A DNA stretch of 64,000 nucleotides from contig NZ_QLYX01000012.1 in the NCBI RefSeq assembly GCF_003289645.1, forward strand, positions 62,001 to 126,000. Direction: 5' to 3'. The stretch comes from Actinomadura craniellae (GTDB lineage: Bacteria > Actinomycetota > Actinomycetes > Streptosporangiales > Streptosporangiaceae). Made by a program: the position numbers and the translations under genes. The notes beneath the pieces are model-generated. The model was not told the DNA's origin. It did not search any database and saw only the letters and a program-made list of their open reading frames with translations. Of the stretch, positions 1 through 7,251 are shown piece after piece. Numbering within the stretch: the stretch's first letter is position 1; every line of letters begins with the position of its first letter.

Positions 1-33
1 GTGCTCGGGCAGGATCACCACGCCGTGACGCAT
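1..33 (-). CDS. LLM-class (F420-dependent) oxidoreductase, N-terminal fragment
   Basis: Only the first 11 codons (MRHGVVILPEH) lie in the window; the gene runs off the left edge. The ATG at 33 has an AGGAGG that overlaps the stop codon of the upstream hydroxylase-like gene, with 8 bases of spacing, so the start is well supported. The 'VVILPEH' opening is typical of luciferase-like flavin/F420 oxidoreductases. Family knowledge: lincomycin (LmbY), hormaomycin and pyrrolobenzodiazepine clusters place an F420-dependent reductase beside homologues of the next two genes, where it reduces the alkylproline ring. The assignment rests on very few residues plus context. Confidence 0.55.
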   Translation of the reverse strand, partial: MRHGVVILPEH

Positions 34-45
34 CTCGTTCGCCTC

Positions 46-987
46 CTACGTGTGGGCGGGCACGAGCCCCGCGGCGGTCTCCCCGACCCGGGAGAGGATC
101 TTGAAGAGGCCGTACTCGCAGGCGATCACCTCGTCTTGGCCGTACTCCGCCGGCATCCGGGGGACGCCGTGGCCCAGCGGGTAGAGGTCGTTGGCGGCGA
201 CGTCCAGGGCCACCGCCCGCAGCCGGCGCAGCAACTGGTCGACGATGCGGTCGGCCCGGGTCGGGGCCCGCAGCGTGAGGAAGTAGTTGTCGTAGAGGAC
301 GGCGGTCTTGGCGGAGCTCTTGACCGACGTCTCCGACATGGACTGCTGGAGCAGCGACCGCCCGCTCGGCACGAGCTTGGCCGCGATGCCGTCATGGATC
401 GTTTTGTGTGTTTCCACCGCGGCGCGCAGCCCCGCGGCCTCCGGGCCGTCCGTCCACGGCTGCGGGCGGCCGCGGAACAGCGCGCGCACCGGGCCGAAGT
501 CCGGGGCCCACGTGCCGCTGAAACCCGGGTGCTGGAGGAACATGCTCGGCCTGATCAGGCCCGTGTAGACCGGGCGCGGGCAGGAGCCGGTGTAGAGCAG
601 CATCGCGCAGTACCCGTGCGTGTAGGCGGTGAGCGCGTCCAGCTCGGCGGCGCTCGCCTGGCCGCGCTCGGCCACCGGCTTGATCAGCCGCCCCATGAGC
701 TGCCAGACGGCGAAGGTGAGCTGGTGGCCGGTGATCCAGCGGAACCAGAACAACCGGTCGTAGGACTGGAACGGGTCGGCCTCCACCGGGGTGTCCCAGG
801 CGCCGGTGAACGCCCGCAACTCCCGGCAGACCGCCGCGAAGTCGCCCTGCGGCGGGTCGCCCGCGGCCAGCGGCGCCATTCCGGGGACGGGCAGGGTCAG
901 CGGTTCCAGCGCGTAGGGGAAATCGCCGAAGTCCCAGGACTCCAGGCTGGTGCGTTCGGTGAACGTGGTGTCGAGTCGGATTCCCAT
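46..987 (-). CDS. Heme-dependent L-tyrosine 3-hydroxylase-like protein (LmbB2 type)
   Basis: This 313-residue protein begins MGIRLDTTF and carries the early segment DFGDFPYALEPLTLPVPG, which I recognise from the LmbB2/HrmE/SibU group. These heme enzymes use peroxide to convert L-tyrosine to L-DOPA, the first step of 4-alkyl-L-proline biosynthesis. Several histidines sit in plausible heme-pocket contexts (TGHQLTF, YTHGYC, ETHKTIHDG); I cannot say which is the axial ligand. The length fits the family (about 300). A longer open frame exists upstream, but the ATG at 987 overlaps the TGA of the VOC gene (TGATG), which indicates translational coupling and fixes the start. The following gene on the same strand looks like an F420-dependent reductase, giving three consecutive pathway-type genes. 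Substrate is inferred from family and context. Confidence 0.7.
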   Translation of the reverse strand: MGIRLDTTFTERTSLESWDFGDFPYALEPLTLPVPGMAPLAAGDPPQGDFAAVCRELRAFTGAWDTPVEADPFQSYDRLFWFRWITGHQLTFAVWQLMGRLIKPVAERGQASAAELDALTAYTHGYCAMLLYTGSCPRPVYTGLIRPSMFLQHPGFSGTWAPDFGPVRALFRGRPQPWTDGPEAAGLRAAVETHKTIHDGIAAKLVPSGRSLLQQSMSETSVKSSAKTAVLYDNYFLTLRAPTRADRIVDQLLRRLRAVALDVAANDLYPLGHGVPRMPAEYGQDEVIACEYGLFKILSRVGETAAGLVPAHT

Positions 988-1475
988 CAGTCGCCGCCCG
1001 GAATATAGGTGAACTCGAATTCCAGGCCGTTCACGTCGAGGACGTAAAGGCTCTGCACGCCTTCGGCATCGGTCACGATGTCGGTGGGCCCGTCGGGGCG
1101 GGCGAACGCGTACCGGCCGGAGCGGAACAGCTCGATCCACCGCTCGCGCACCTCGTGCAGTTCCGCCGGTGAATCCACTTCGACGCACACGTGCTGGAAC
1201 AGCGTCCCCCATCCGTCGGGGAGCGTGCGGGTGTGGCCGTCCCGGTCGAACAGGTGGAAGCGGACGCCGCCCGCCTCCACCTCGACCAGCCGGCGGATGC
1301 CGGGCAGCCGGCTGAGCGTCAGCTCAGAGAACCGGTCCAGCGACCAGTTCGGCTCGGCCCCGAAGAAGTCCCGGTACCAGGCCAGGCAGTTCTCCAGGTC
1401 GGCGGTCTGGATTCCCAGATGGTGGAATCCGAGGGCGACCTTCTCCCGGCCGGGAAGGGTGGATGTCTCGGGCAC
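987..1475 (-). CDS. VOC-fold L-DOPA extradiol dioxygenase-like protein (LmbB1 type)
   Basis: This 162-residue protein is a single vicinal-oxygen-chelate unit. The N-terminal half has FHHLGIQTADLENCLAWYRDFF, split here as a first beta strand followed by the WYRDFFGA helix. A second His sits in LFQHVCVEVDS, and the C-terminal EFEFTY strand supplies a glutamate, the usual H-H-E metal set. Size and position match LmbB1/HrmF-type L-DOPA 2,3-dioxygenases, which cleave the ring before cyclisation to the pyrroline precursor of 4-alkylprolines. It starts with GTG at 1475 behind GAGGAGG (7-base spacing) and overlaps the hydroxylase-like gene by one base. It is the first visible gene of the minus-strand operon. 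Generic VOC proteins are common, so the specific call depends on the neighbour. Confidence 0.65.
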   Translation of the reverse strand: MPETSTLPGREKVALGFHHLGIQTADLENCLAWYRDFFGAEPNWSLDRFSELTLSRLPGIRRLVEVEAGGVRFHLFDRDGHTRTLPDGWGTLFQHVCVEVDSPAELHEVRERWIELFRSGRYAFARPDGPTDIVTDAEGVQSLYVLDVNGLEFEFTYIPGGD

Positions 1476-2035
1476 GGCAAAGCCTCCTCACATCAGATTG
1501 AGGTCCATTGCCCAGTGCGGGAAGTCCGGCCGGGACTTTCGCTCGATCGATCAACCGGGATCAGAAAACGAAGTCACGAATACGGCGGACAGTAGAAGAA
1601 ACTACCTTCGCCCGCCCCGGCCTTCAACCGGGGTGACTTCAGATGATTCATAGCCTTCCGTCAGGCGAACGTTAAACGCCGCGCGGCGGCTGATTTTCGG
1701 GGCGGCCGGCTCCCGGGACCGTCCCGCCGCCTCCGCCGCGGCTCCGCCCGGCCGGTCGAGCCGGCTCGGGCGCGGTCGTTCGCGGGGCTCCGGCGGCGGG
1801 TGCGATCGACCCTCCAGCGCCCCTCGTCACGACTGTCTACATAACGGTATTGGACATCTCCAAGACGGGAGGGGGCAAGGAATAGGACGATCTGTCCGGG
1901 ATACGTTTCGGTACCGGTGATTCACCAGAGCGTGTGGGCCACGCCCACGGGCCGCTCAGGATGAGCCGGTTCCCGGCGCTGATCTCGATGTCCCTCCGGT
2001 TGACCCCGGTGCAGACCCGACCACGAAAGCGTGGA
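1476..2035. promoter_or_regulatory. Divergent promoter region between alkylproline-type operon and glycosyltransferase
   Basis: These 560 bases contain no credible gene. They separate the minus-strand VOC/hydroxylase operon from the plus-strand glycosyltransferase, so they must hold both promoters. An A+T-richer stretch at about 1555-1610 lies upstream of the VOC gene. A second one at about 1830-1920, with TTGGACA-like and TAGGAC-like hexamers, lies upstream of the glycosyltransferase. I see no clear operator. Confidence 0.4.
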
Positions 2036-3307
2036 ATGAACGACCCCATGCGCGTACTGATCGTCTCTGACAGCTATCCGCCGCTCCCGGACGGGGTCGC
2101 GCAGTCGACCGCCGCGCTGCTGGCGGGCCTCACCGAGATAGGGCACCAGGCGGCCGTCGTCGCCCCCTCGCACCGGAACACGGCGAACGACTCCCCGCGG
2201 GTCCACCGCGTCCGGTCGGTGCCCGCCGTGATCGCCGACTACCCGCTGAGCCTCATCACCCCCCGCGGCTTCCGGCCGCTGGGACACCGCTTCCGACCGG
2301 ACGTGGTCCACATCCAGACCCTGGCCCCGCTCGGGTTCGCCGCCGCGGTGTACTGCCGCCGGTACGGGGTGCCCGCGGTCCTCAGCTGGCACACGGACGT
2401 GATCGAGTACCGGACGGCGCACCGGGCGCTGAACTTCGCCATCCCCGCCCTCCACGGGCTCTGGAACTGGCGGGAACGGCCCGGGCGCACCGCCGCCGAG
2501 GTGGGGGCGGTCGCGGCGAAGTCGCTGGCGGGCCGCGACGTCACCCCCGAACACGTGCGCATGCTCGACTCGGCCGTCGGCTTCTTCGACGAGGTCATCG
2601 TCCCGTCCCGCAAGTGCCTGCTGCGCCCGCCGCTGCACGAGACGGACCGCCCGGCCGCCGTCATCCCCACCGCGGTCGCCGGTGACGTGCCGATGACGGC
2701 CGCCGACCTCCCCGCCTACCAGGCCGCCCAGGCGAAACTCGACCCGGCCCGGACGACGATCGCCTTCGTCGGCCGCCCGTCCCCGGAGAAGGGCCTGGAG
2801 GATCTGTTCGAGGCGCTGCAACGCTTCGTGCTCCCCGCCCACCCGCGGATCCAACTGGCCGTCATCGGCTCCTACCGGGGGGACGAGCGCTACCGGCGGC
2901 TCGCCACCGAGATGGGCCTGGAGGACACCGTGCGGTTCCTTGGCGCGCTGCCGAACTCCGTGGTGCGGGCGCTGCTCCGCGACTGCGCGCTCCTCGCGCA
3001 CCCCTCGCTGACCGAAACGCAGGGCATCGTGCTCACCGAGGCGGCACTGGCCGGGATCCCCGCCATCGTCATGGACACCGACCTGGGCGAGACGGTGCGG
3101 CACGGCGAGACCGGCATCGTCGCGGAGACACTGGAGTCCTTCGGCCACGGGATCACCGGGCTGCTGTCGGACGAGCCGCTGCGGCAGAAGCTGGGCGACG
3201 TCGCCCGCGAGCAGGCGCTGGCCTACACCCCCGCGGTGTTCGCCGGCCGGGTGGCCGAGGTCTACCGTTCGGCGTTGGCCGCGAAGAGACCGGGCACCGC
3301 CCGGTGA
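2036..3307 (+). CDS. Family 4 (GT-B) glycosyltransferase
   Basis: This 423-residue protein has two Rossmann-like halves. The N-terminal acceptor half begins RVLIVSDSYPPLPDGVAQS and includes VVHIQTLAPLGF and SWHTD. The C-terminal donor half carries FVGRPSPEKGLEDL, VIGSYRGDERYRRL, VRFLGAL and the nucleotide-sugar EX7E region TETQGIVLTEAALAGIPAI. This is the classic GT4 layout; the enzyme transfers a sugar from an activated donor to an unknown acceptor. I chose ATG 2036, with GAAAG about 6 bases upstream; ATG 2048 is an alternative. The stop overlaps the GTG of the MFS gene (GTGA), so the two are translationally coupled. The product may be exported or modified together with the transporter, but I cannot name the substrate. 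Confidence 0.85.
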   Translation: MNDPMRVLIVSDSYPPLPDGVAQSTAALLAGLTEIGHQAAVVAPSHRNTANDSPRVHRVRSVPAVIADYPLSLITPRGFRPLGHRFRPDVVHIQTLAPLGFAAAVYCRRYGVPAVLSWHTDVIEYRTAHRALNFAIPALHGLWNWRERPGRTAAEVGAVAAKSLAGRDVTPEHVRMLDSAVGFFDEVIVPSRKCLLRPPLHETDRPAAVIPTAVAGDVPMTAADLPAYQAAQAKLDPARTTIAFVGRPSPEKGLEDLFEALQRFVLPAHPRIQLAVIGSYRGDERYRRLATEMGLEDTVRFLGALPNSVVRALLRDCALLAHPSLTETQGIVLTEAALAGIPAIVMDTDLGETVRHGETGIVAETLESFGHGITGLLSDEPLRQKLGDVAREQALAYTPAVFAGRVAEVYRSALAAKRPGTAR

Positions 3308-4530
3308 AACAGGCCGAGGGGGTGGCGGCCCCCGCGCCCTTCCGGGTCCGGGGGCCGCGGGTGCTGTCCCTGGTGACGGCGAACGTCGGCGTCGTGGCGG
3401 TCTTCTACGCCGGGCTCGCCAACCTCCTCCCGCGCAAGATCGAGGAGATCGCCGGGGCTTCGGACAAGGTCGTGGTGCTGGGCCTGGTGACGGCGGTCAG
3501 CGCGGTGGTCGCGATGCTGTCCAACGTGGCGGTGGGCTGGGCGTCGGACCGGTGGCGCACCCCGCTGGGCCGGCGGCGGCCCTGGATCATCGCCGGGTCG
3601 CTGGTCGGGGCCGCGGGCCTGGTGGCGGTGTCCGTCCAGGAGACCGTCCCGGGGATCTTCGTCACCTGGGCCGTCACCCAGGCGGGCACCAACTGCGCGC
3701 TGGCCGCCCTCTCGGCCTTCATCCCCGACCACGTCCCCGCCCGGCACATGGCGGAGGTCTCGGCCCTGGTCGGGCTGGGGCAGGTGATCGGGATCGTGCT
3801 CGGCGCCGGCTCCCTCGTTCTGACGGAGGACGACACCGGCGGCGGGTTCGTCCTGCTCGCCGGCCTCTACTTCCTGCTGCTGCTCCCGTCGGCCATCTCG
3901 CAGTCGGACGGGCACGCGCCCGCACCGGTGCAGGCGGGCCCGGACCGGCCGGCCGCCCCCGGGAGGTCCTACCGGGACTACTGGCTGGCCTGGTCCACCC
4001 GTTTCATCGTCACCTTCTCCAACGCCATCGCCTTCCTGTACCTGTTCTACTACCTGACCGACGTGCTGGAACTGCCCGACGCGACCCGGCGTCAGGGCCT
4101 GCTGATCGGCGTCGCCGCGGTCTTCCTGATCTTCAGCACGCTGCTCGGCGGCAGGCTGTCCGACCGCTCGGGCCGGCGCAAGGTCTTCGTCGTCTGGGCG
4201 ATCCTGCTGATGACGGTCGCGGCGTTGCTGCTCGGCGTGCTGCACACGTGGAACACCACGCTGCTCGCCGCCGCCGTGCTGGGCCTCGGCTACGGCGTCT
4301 ACCTGTCCGTCGACCAGGCGCTCTGCGTCCAGACGCTGCCGAACCCCACCACGTACGCCCGCGACCTCGGCATCATGAACCTGGCGAACGCCGCCCCCCA
4401 GACGGCGGCCCCCCTGGCGGCGGCGGCGATCCTGGCCACCCCGTTCGGGTACTCCGGCCTGTACATCGCCGCCGCGCTGATCAGCCTGCTCGGCATCGTC
4501 TTCGTGTTCCCCATCCGCGGGGTGCGCTGA
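3304..4530 (+). CDS. MFS transporter
   Basis: This 408-residue protein has about twelve hydrophobic helices in two bundles. Loop 2-3 of the N-half has the MFS motif A variant GWASDRWRTPLGRRRPWI. The C-half repeats it as GGRLSDRSGRRKVF. The TPLGRRRPW form is typical of the SLC45/GPH-like sugar-transporter branch, although many bacterial members are uncharacterised. The GTG start sits inside the glycosyltransferase stop, so both proteins should be made from one transcript. Export or import of a glycosylated compound is plausible. A link to the alkylproline-type operon 2 kb away is only a guess, since the two units are divergent. Confidence 0.85.
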   Translation: MKQAEGVAAPAPFRVRGPRVLSLVTANVGVVAVFYAGLANLLPRKIEEIAGASDKVVVLGLVTAVSAVVAMLSNVAVGWASDRWRTPLGRRRPWIIAGSLVGAAGLVAVSVQETVPGIFVTWAVTQAGTNCALAALSAFIPDHVPARHMAEVSALVGLGQVIGIVLGAGSLVLTEDDTGGGFVLLAGLYFLLLLPSAISQSDGHAPAPVQAGPDRPAAPGRSYRDYWLAWSTRFIVTFSNAIAFLYLFYYLTDVLELPDATRRQGLLIGVAAVFLIFSTLLGGRLSDRSGRRKVFVVWAILLMTVAALLLGVLHTWNTTLLAAAVLGLGYGVYLSVDQALCVQTLPNPTTYARDLGIMNLANAAPQTAAPLAAAAILATPFGYSGLYIAAALISLLGIVFVFPIRGVR

Positions 4531-4541
4531 GGGGTGCGTCC

Positions 4542-4967
4542 TCAGGGGACGAGGCGGGCCCAGGTCCACTTGCCGCCCCTCGGGTCGCGGGTGCAACCGC
4601 AGGCACTGGTGAGGGACTGGACGATGAGGAGGCCACGGCCGCCGTTGTCGTCGTAGGCGTCCTCGGCGAGGTCGAGGGTGTCCAGGGTGAGTTCGACGGC
4701 GGGCCGGGGGCGGGGCAGCCGGGGGCTGGAGTCCCAGACGGCGACCACGACGTCCCCCGCTTCGCGGGCGAGCCGGAACCGGATCTCCCTGCGCGGGGTC
4801 TCTTTGACCGCATTAGTGATCAATTCAGTGACGACGAGAAGTGTGTCGTCCAAAATGCGAAAACAGTCCCATTTGCGAAGTCGTTGGTCGGTAAGGGTGC
4901 GCGCCAGTCCGGCAGCCGCCGGCGATCCGAGCAGGGACATGAGCAGGGCGTCAGTCGTTGTGGCCAC
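4542..4967 (-). CDS. ATP-binding anti-sigma-factor-like (HATPase) protein
   Basis: This 141-residue GHKL-fold protein resembles RsbW/SpoIIAB. It has an N-box like VVTELITNAVKE, a G1-like VAVWDSSPR and a G2-like DNGGRGLLIVQSL. Small stand-alone proteins of this type are very numerous in actinomycetes; they bind ATP and often act as anti-sigma kinases or signalling partners of neighbouring XRE/DUF397 genes. The start is GTG 4967 with AAGGACGG upstream. It is divergent from the XRE regulator at 5069, with about 100 bases between them, and convergent with the MFS gene, with an 11-base gap. No sigma factor or anti-anti-sigma gene is adjacent, so its partner is unknown. Confidence 0.85.
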   Translation of the reverse strand: MATTTDALLMSLLGSPAAAGLARTLTDQRLRKWDCFRILDDTLLVVTELITNAVKETPRREIRFRLAREAGDVVVAVWDSSPRLPRPRPAVELTLDTLDLAEDAYDDNGGRGLLIVQSLTSACGCTRDPRGGKWTWARLVP

Positions 4968-5034
4968 CGATGTACCGTCCTTGGCGAGTTTCCGATTTCC
5001 TCACCAAGAGTGACGGGTTGGTTCTAGGGTTTAC

Positions 5035-5049
5035 CTGTTGTCGTAACAG
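5035..5049. promoter_or_regulatory. Candidate autoregulatory inverted repeat
   Basis: CTGTT-5 bases-AACAG lies 20 bases ahead of the XRE regulator start, within the divergent promoter it shares with the ATPase gene. XRE proteins often bind such short dyads. The arms are short, so this is suggestive only. Confidence 0.25.
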
Positions 5050-5068
5050 CGCCAAACAAGGAGTGCAA

Positions 5069-5887
5069 ATGCCCATCGTTCGCGATCCCCTCAATCCCAA
5101 GATCTCGATGTGGCACTTCCTGGCCTTCTATCTACGCTTCTGGCGGGAGAAGGAAGAGCTGTCACTGACGCAGTGCGGGAAGATCATCAGCGTGGCCCGC
5201 TCGACTGTTTCCAACATGGAGGCCGGCAGGCAGCGCCCGCAGGACGACCAGATGCGGGCACTCGACGAGAGGTACGGAACGGGGATCCTGTTCCAGTTAC
5301 TGCTCTGGTACGCCCGCATGGCACACGACCCCGACTGGGGCCGCCAGCTCGTCAAGTACGAGGAACAGGCCAACCTGATCAAGATGTACCACGGCCAGGT
5401 GGTCCCCCTGGTACTCCAGACCGACGACTACACCTGGGCGTACGTTAAGTCCGGCACCCCTAAGGACTTCGAAGCGGAGATGGCGGAGAGGATCGCCCGG
5501 AAGAACAATGCCTTCCTGAGCAGGAAAGACTCCGTCGAGATCTGGGCCGTGATCGATGAGAGCGTGCTCGCTCGGGTCGTCGGTGACAACCAGGTGATGC
5601 GGGGGCAGCTTGAGCATCTGCTCACGGTGGCGGACATGCCCCAGGTGATTCTGCGGGTCATCCCGTTCTCCTCGGGCGCGCACCTGGGCGTTGACGGGTC
5701 TCTGCAAATCCTCAGTTTGGAGACTCGCGACATTGCCTACTCCGGGGCGCAGAACGGTGGACGGCTGATCGAAGGGCCGATCGAGGTGAGAGAGCTGTCC
5801 GTTAAGTACGATCGCATAGGTGCAAAGGCTGCCTCCGAGGAAGCCTCTCGCGACATCATCAAGCGGTACCTGGAGCGATACTCATGA
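5069..5887 (+). CDS. XRE-family regulator with DUF5753 domain
   Basis: This 272-residue protein has an N-terminal helix-turn-helix (about residues 15-70: REKEELSLTQCGKIISVARS, then STVSNMEAGRQ). The C-terminal DUF5753 ligand-like domain has VVPLVLQTDDYTWAYVKSG and the usual PQVILRVIPF...GSLQILSLE segment. The start ATG 5069 is preceded by AAGGAG with 5-base spacing; an upstream extension is open but lacks a ribosome site. The stop overlaps the first DUF397 gene by 4 bases (ATGA). This XRE-DUF5753/DUF397 pairing, often near a HATPase gene, is a hallmark of actinomycete genomes (WhiJ/BldB-like modules) and is thought to affect development and antibiotic production. The signal it senses is unknown. 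Confidence 0.9.
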   Translation: MPIVRDPLNPKISMWHFLAFYLRFWREKEELSLTQCGKIISVARSTVSNMEAGRQRPQDDQMRALDERYGTGILFQLLLWYARMAHDPDWGRQLVKYEEQANLIKMYHGQVVPLVLQTDDYTWAYVKSGTPKDFEAEMAERIARKNNAFLSRKDSVEIWAVIDESVLARVVGDNQVMRGQLEHLLTVADMPQVILRVIPFSSGAHLGVDGSLQILSLETRDIAYSGAQNGGRLIEGPIEVRELSVKYDRIGAKAASEEASRDIIKRYLERYS

Positions 5888-6075
5888 CCGTGCAGTGGCG
5901 TAAAAGTTCTCACAGCGGCGGAGCGGACGATCAGCACTGCGTTGAGGTGGGGCGTCTCGTGCGGGGGGTCGGGGTCCGGGATTCCAAGAATCCGTCCGGC
6001 GGTCATCTCACCTTGACCGCCACCCAGTTCTCCGCTCTGCTGGACCAGATCAAGCACACCTCCCCAGCCCCCTGA
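5884..6075 (+). CDS. DUF397 protein, copy 1
   Basis: This 63-residue protein has the family signature WRKSSHSGGADDQHCVEV, then VRDSKNP and a TATQFSALLDQIK C-terminus. DUF397 proteins are small partners encoded beside XRE/DUF5753 regulators and probably modulate them. The ATG overlaps the regulator stop (ATGA), so the two are co-translated. A second copy follows 102 bases downstream with high DNA identity, a recent tandem duplication. Confidence 0.92.
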   Translation: MTVQWRKSSHSGGADDQHCVEVGRLVRGVGVRDSKNPSGGHLTLTATQFSALLDQIKHTSPAP

Positions 6076-6164
6076 CCTCCCCGCCTGCCATTCCACGCCC
6101 GCTCCTGGCCGGACCCGGCCAGGAGCGGGCGAACGCCGCTCTTCGTGCGAAGCGCACCGGCACT

Positions 6165-6178
6165 TACGCTGGTGCGCA
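6165..6178 (+). promoter_or_regulatory. Candidate -10 element for leaderless DUF397 copy 2
   Basis: TACGCT at 6165-6170 is followed by only 7 bases before the ATG at 6178, with TTCGTG at 6142-6147 as a possible -35 (17-base spacing). No ribosome site is visible, so a leaderless transcript is likely. It gives copy 2 its own promoter, separate from the XRE operon. Confidence 0.4.
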
Positions 6179-6369
6179 TGACCGTGCAGTGGCGTAAGAG
6201 TTCCCACAGCGGCGGAGCGGACGACGAGCACTGCGTCGAGGCGGGACGTCTCGCGCCGGGGATCGGGGTCCGGGACTCCAAGAACCCGTCCGGCGGTCAC
6301 CTGACCTTGACCGCCGCCCAGTTCACCGCTCTGCTGGATCGGATCAGGTACGGTTCCCCGCCCTCCTGA
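6178..6369 (+). CDS. DUF397 protein, copy 2
   Basis: These 63 residues are very close to copy 1: both begin MTVQWRKSSHSGGADD and share CVE, VRDSKNPSGGHLTLTA and FxALLD. The main differences are in the middle (GRLAPGIG against GRLVRGVG) and the C-terminus. The DNA repeats also align across the whole gene, so this is a tandem duplicate. The gene has no Shine-Dalgarno and a -10-like hexamer just upstream. The two copies may give the regulator alternative partners, or one may be redundant. Confidence 0.9.
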   Translation: MTVQWRKSSHSGGADDEHCVEAGRLAPGIGVRDSKNPSGGHLTLTAAQFTALLDRIRYGSPPS

Positions 6370-6462
6370 CCCCACCGCCGTCGGTGCCCGACTGGCGAGG
6401 TCCGCCCGTCCCGCTGCAAAGATTCGTGATCTTTCGGGCCTGCTGCGTCTATGCTCCGCCTC

Positions 6463-7146
6463 ATGTCCCTGCTGCGCAGGCCGAGAGGCCGGGTGGACGT
6501 GCCCTTCGCCGACATCGCCGACCAGCTGGCGGACCTCACGACCGCCCGGCTGGAGGAGACGGCTCTCGTAGAGGGGCGCTGGCGCCGCCCTGTCGAGATG
6601 CGGCTGACGACCCTGGTGGACTTCCGCGCCGGAACCAGGTTCTCCATCGTGGAGACGAACGGCGAACAGTTCGAACAACTGCAGACCGGCGGGCAGGTGT
6701 ATCACCGACTCACGCAACAGGAGCAGCGTGAGACCGGGCGGATCTGGCGGCAGGTCCCGGTGGAGTGCCCGTACTGCCCGCACTGGGAGCGGCAGTGGGC
6801 CGGGTTCATCGTCGCCCTCCGCACCGTTGCCAGACCCGTCGCCCACGCGGTGGAAGCCGGGAACGACCGTTACACCTTCCTCATCCGCCCGCGTAAGAGC
6901 GCATCCGATCCGATGCTCGCCGAGCTGTACAAACATCTGCGGTATCACTACACAGCCCGGGTGATCTACGACGTCTGGCTGGACGCCGAGGGCCGGCTGA
7001 CGGGCTTCCGGGAAAGCTGGACCATGCTCCGATTCGGACGCTGGGAGGGCAGCCTGCGCTCGGTCGTCGTCGACTTCCGGGAGTTCGGAACGCCCGTGGA
7101 ATTCAGCGCCCCGACCCCGGACGAGGTCCTGCACGACTCCGCCTGA
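6463..7146 (+). CDS. Uncharacterised protein, possible LppX/LprAFG-like fold without a signal peptide
   Basis: I do not recognise a named family. The 227-residue protein begins MSLLRRPRGRVDVPF and has no signal peptide or membrane segment. It contains a CPYCPHW pair of cysteines near residue 100. It ends with SVVVDFREFGTPVEFSAPTPDEV; that ending, the preceding WLDAEGRLTGF strand and the beta-rich layout resemble the C-terminal region of mycobacterial LppX/LprG-type lipoproteins. That resemblance is my inference. ATG 6463 lies 7 bases after TATGCT, like the leaderless start of DUF397 copy 2; ATG 6451 sits inside that hexamer and is less likely. A perfect AAAGAT-5-ATCTTT repeat lies just upstream. 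Confidence 0.65.
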   Translation: MSLLRRPRGRVDVPFADIADQLADLTTARLEETALVEGRWRRPVEMRLTTLVDFRAGTRFSIVETNGEQFEQLQTGGQVYHRLTQQEQRETGRIWRQVPVECPYCPHWERQWAGFIVALRTVARPVAHAVEAGNDRYTFLIRPRKSASDPMLAELYKHLRYHYTARVIYDVWLDAEGRLTGFRESWTMLRFGRWEGSLRSVVVDFREFGTPVEFSAPTPDEVLHDSA

Positions 7147-7251
7147 CGTCCACCCCGGGCCCCACCCATCCTCAACGATCACGCGAGCAAGGGGTGGAGG
7201 CGGGCGTTGGTGGTACCGCCGGGGGCTGTCGGTCTCACTTGGAGACAGGCC

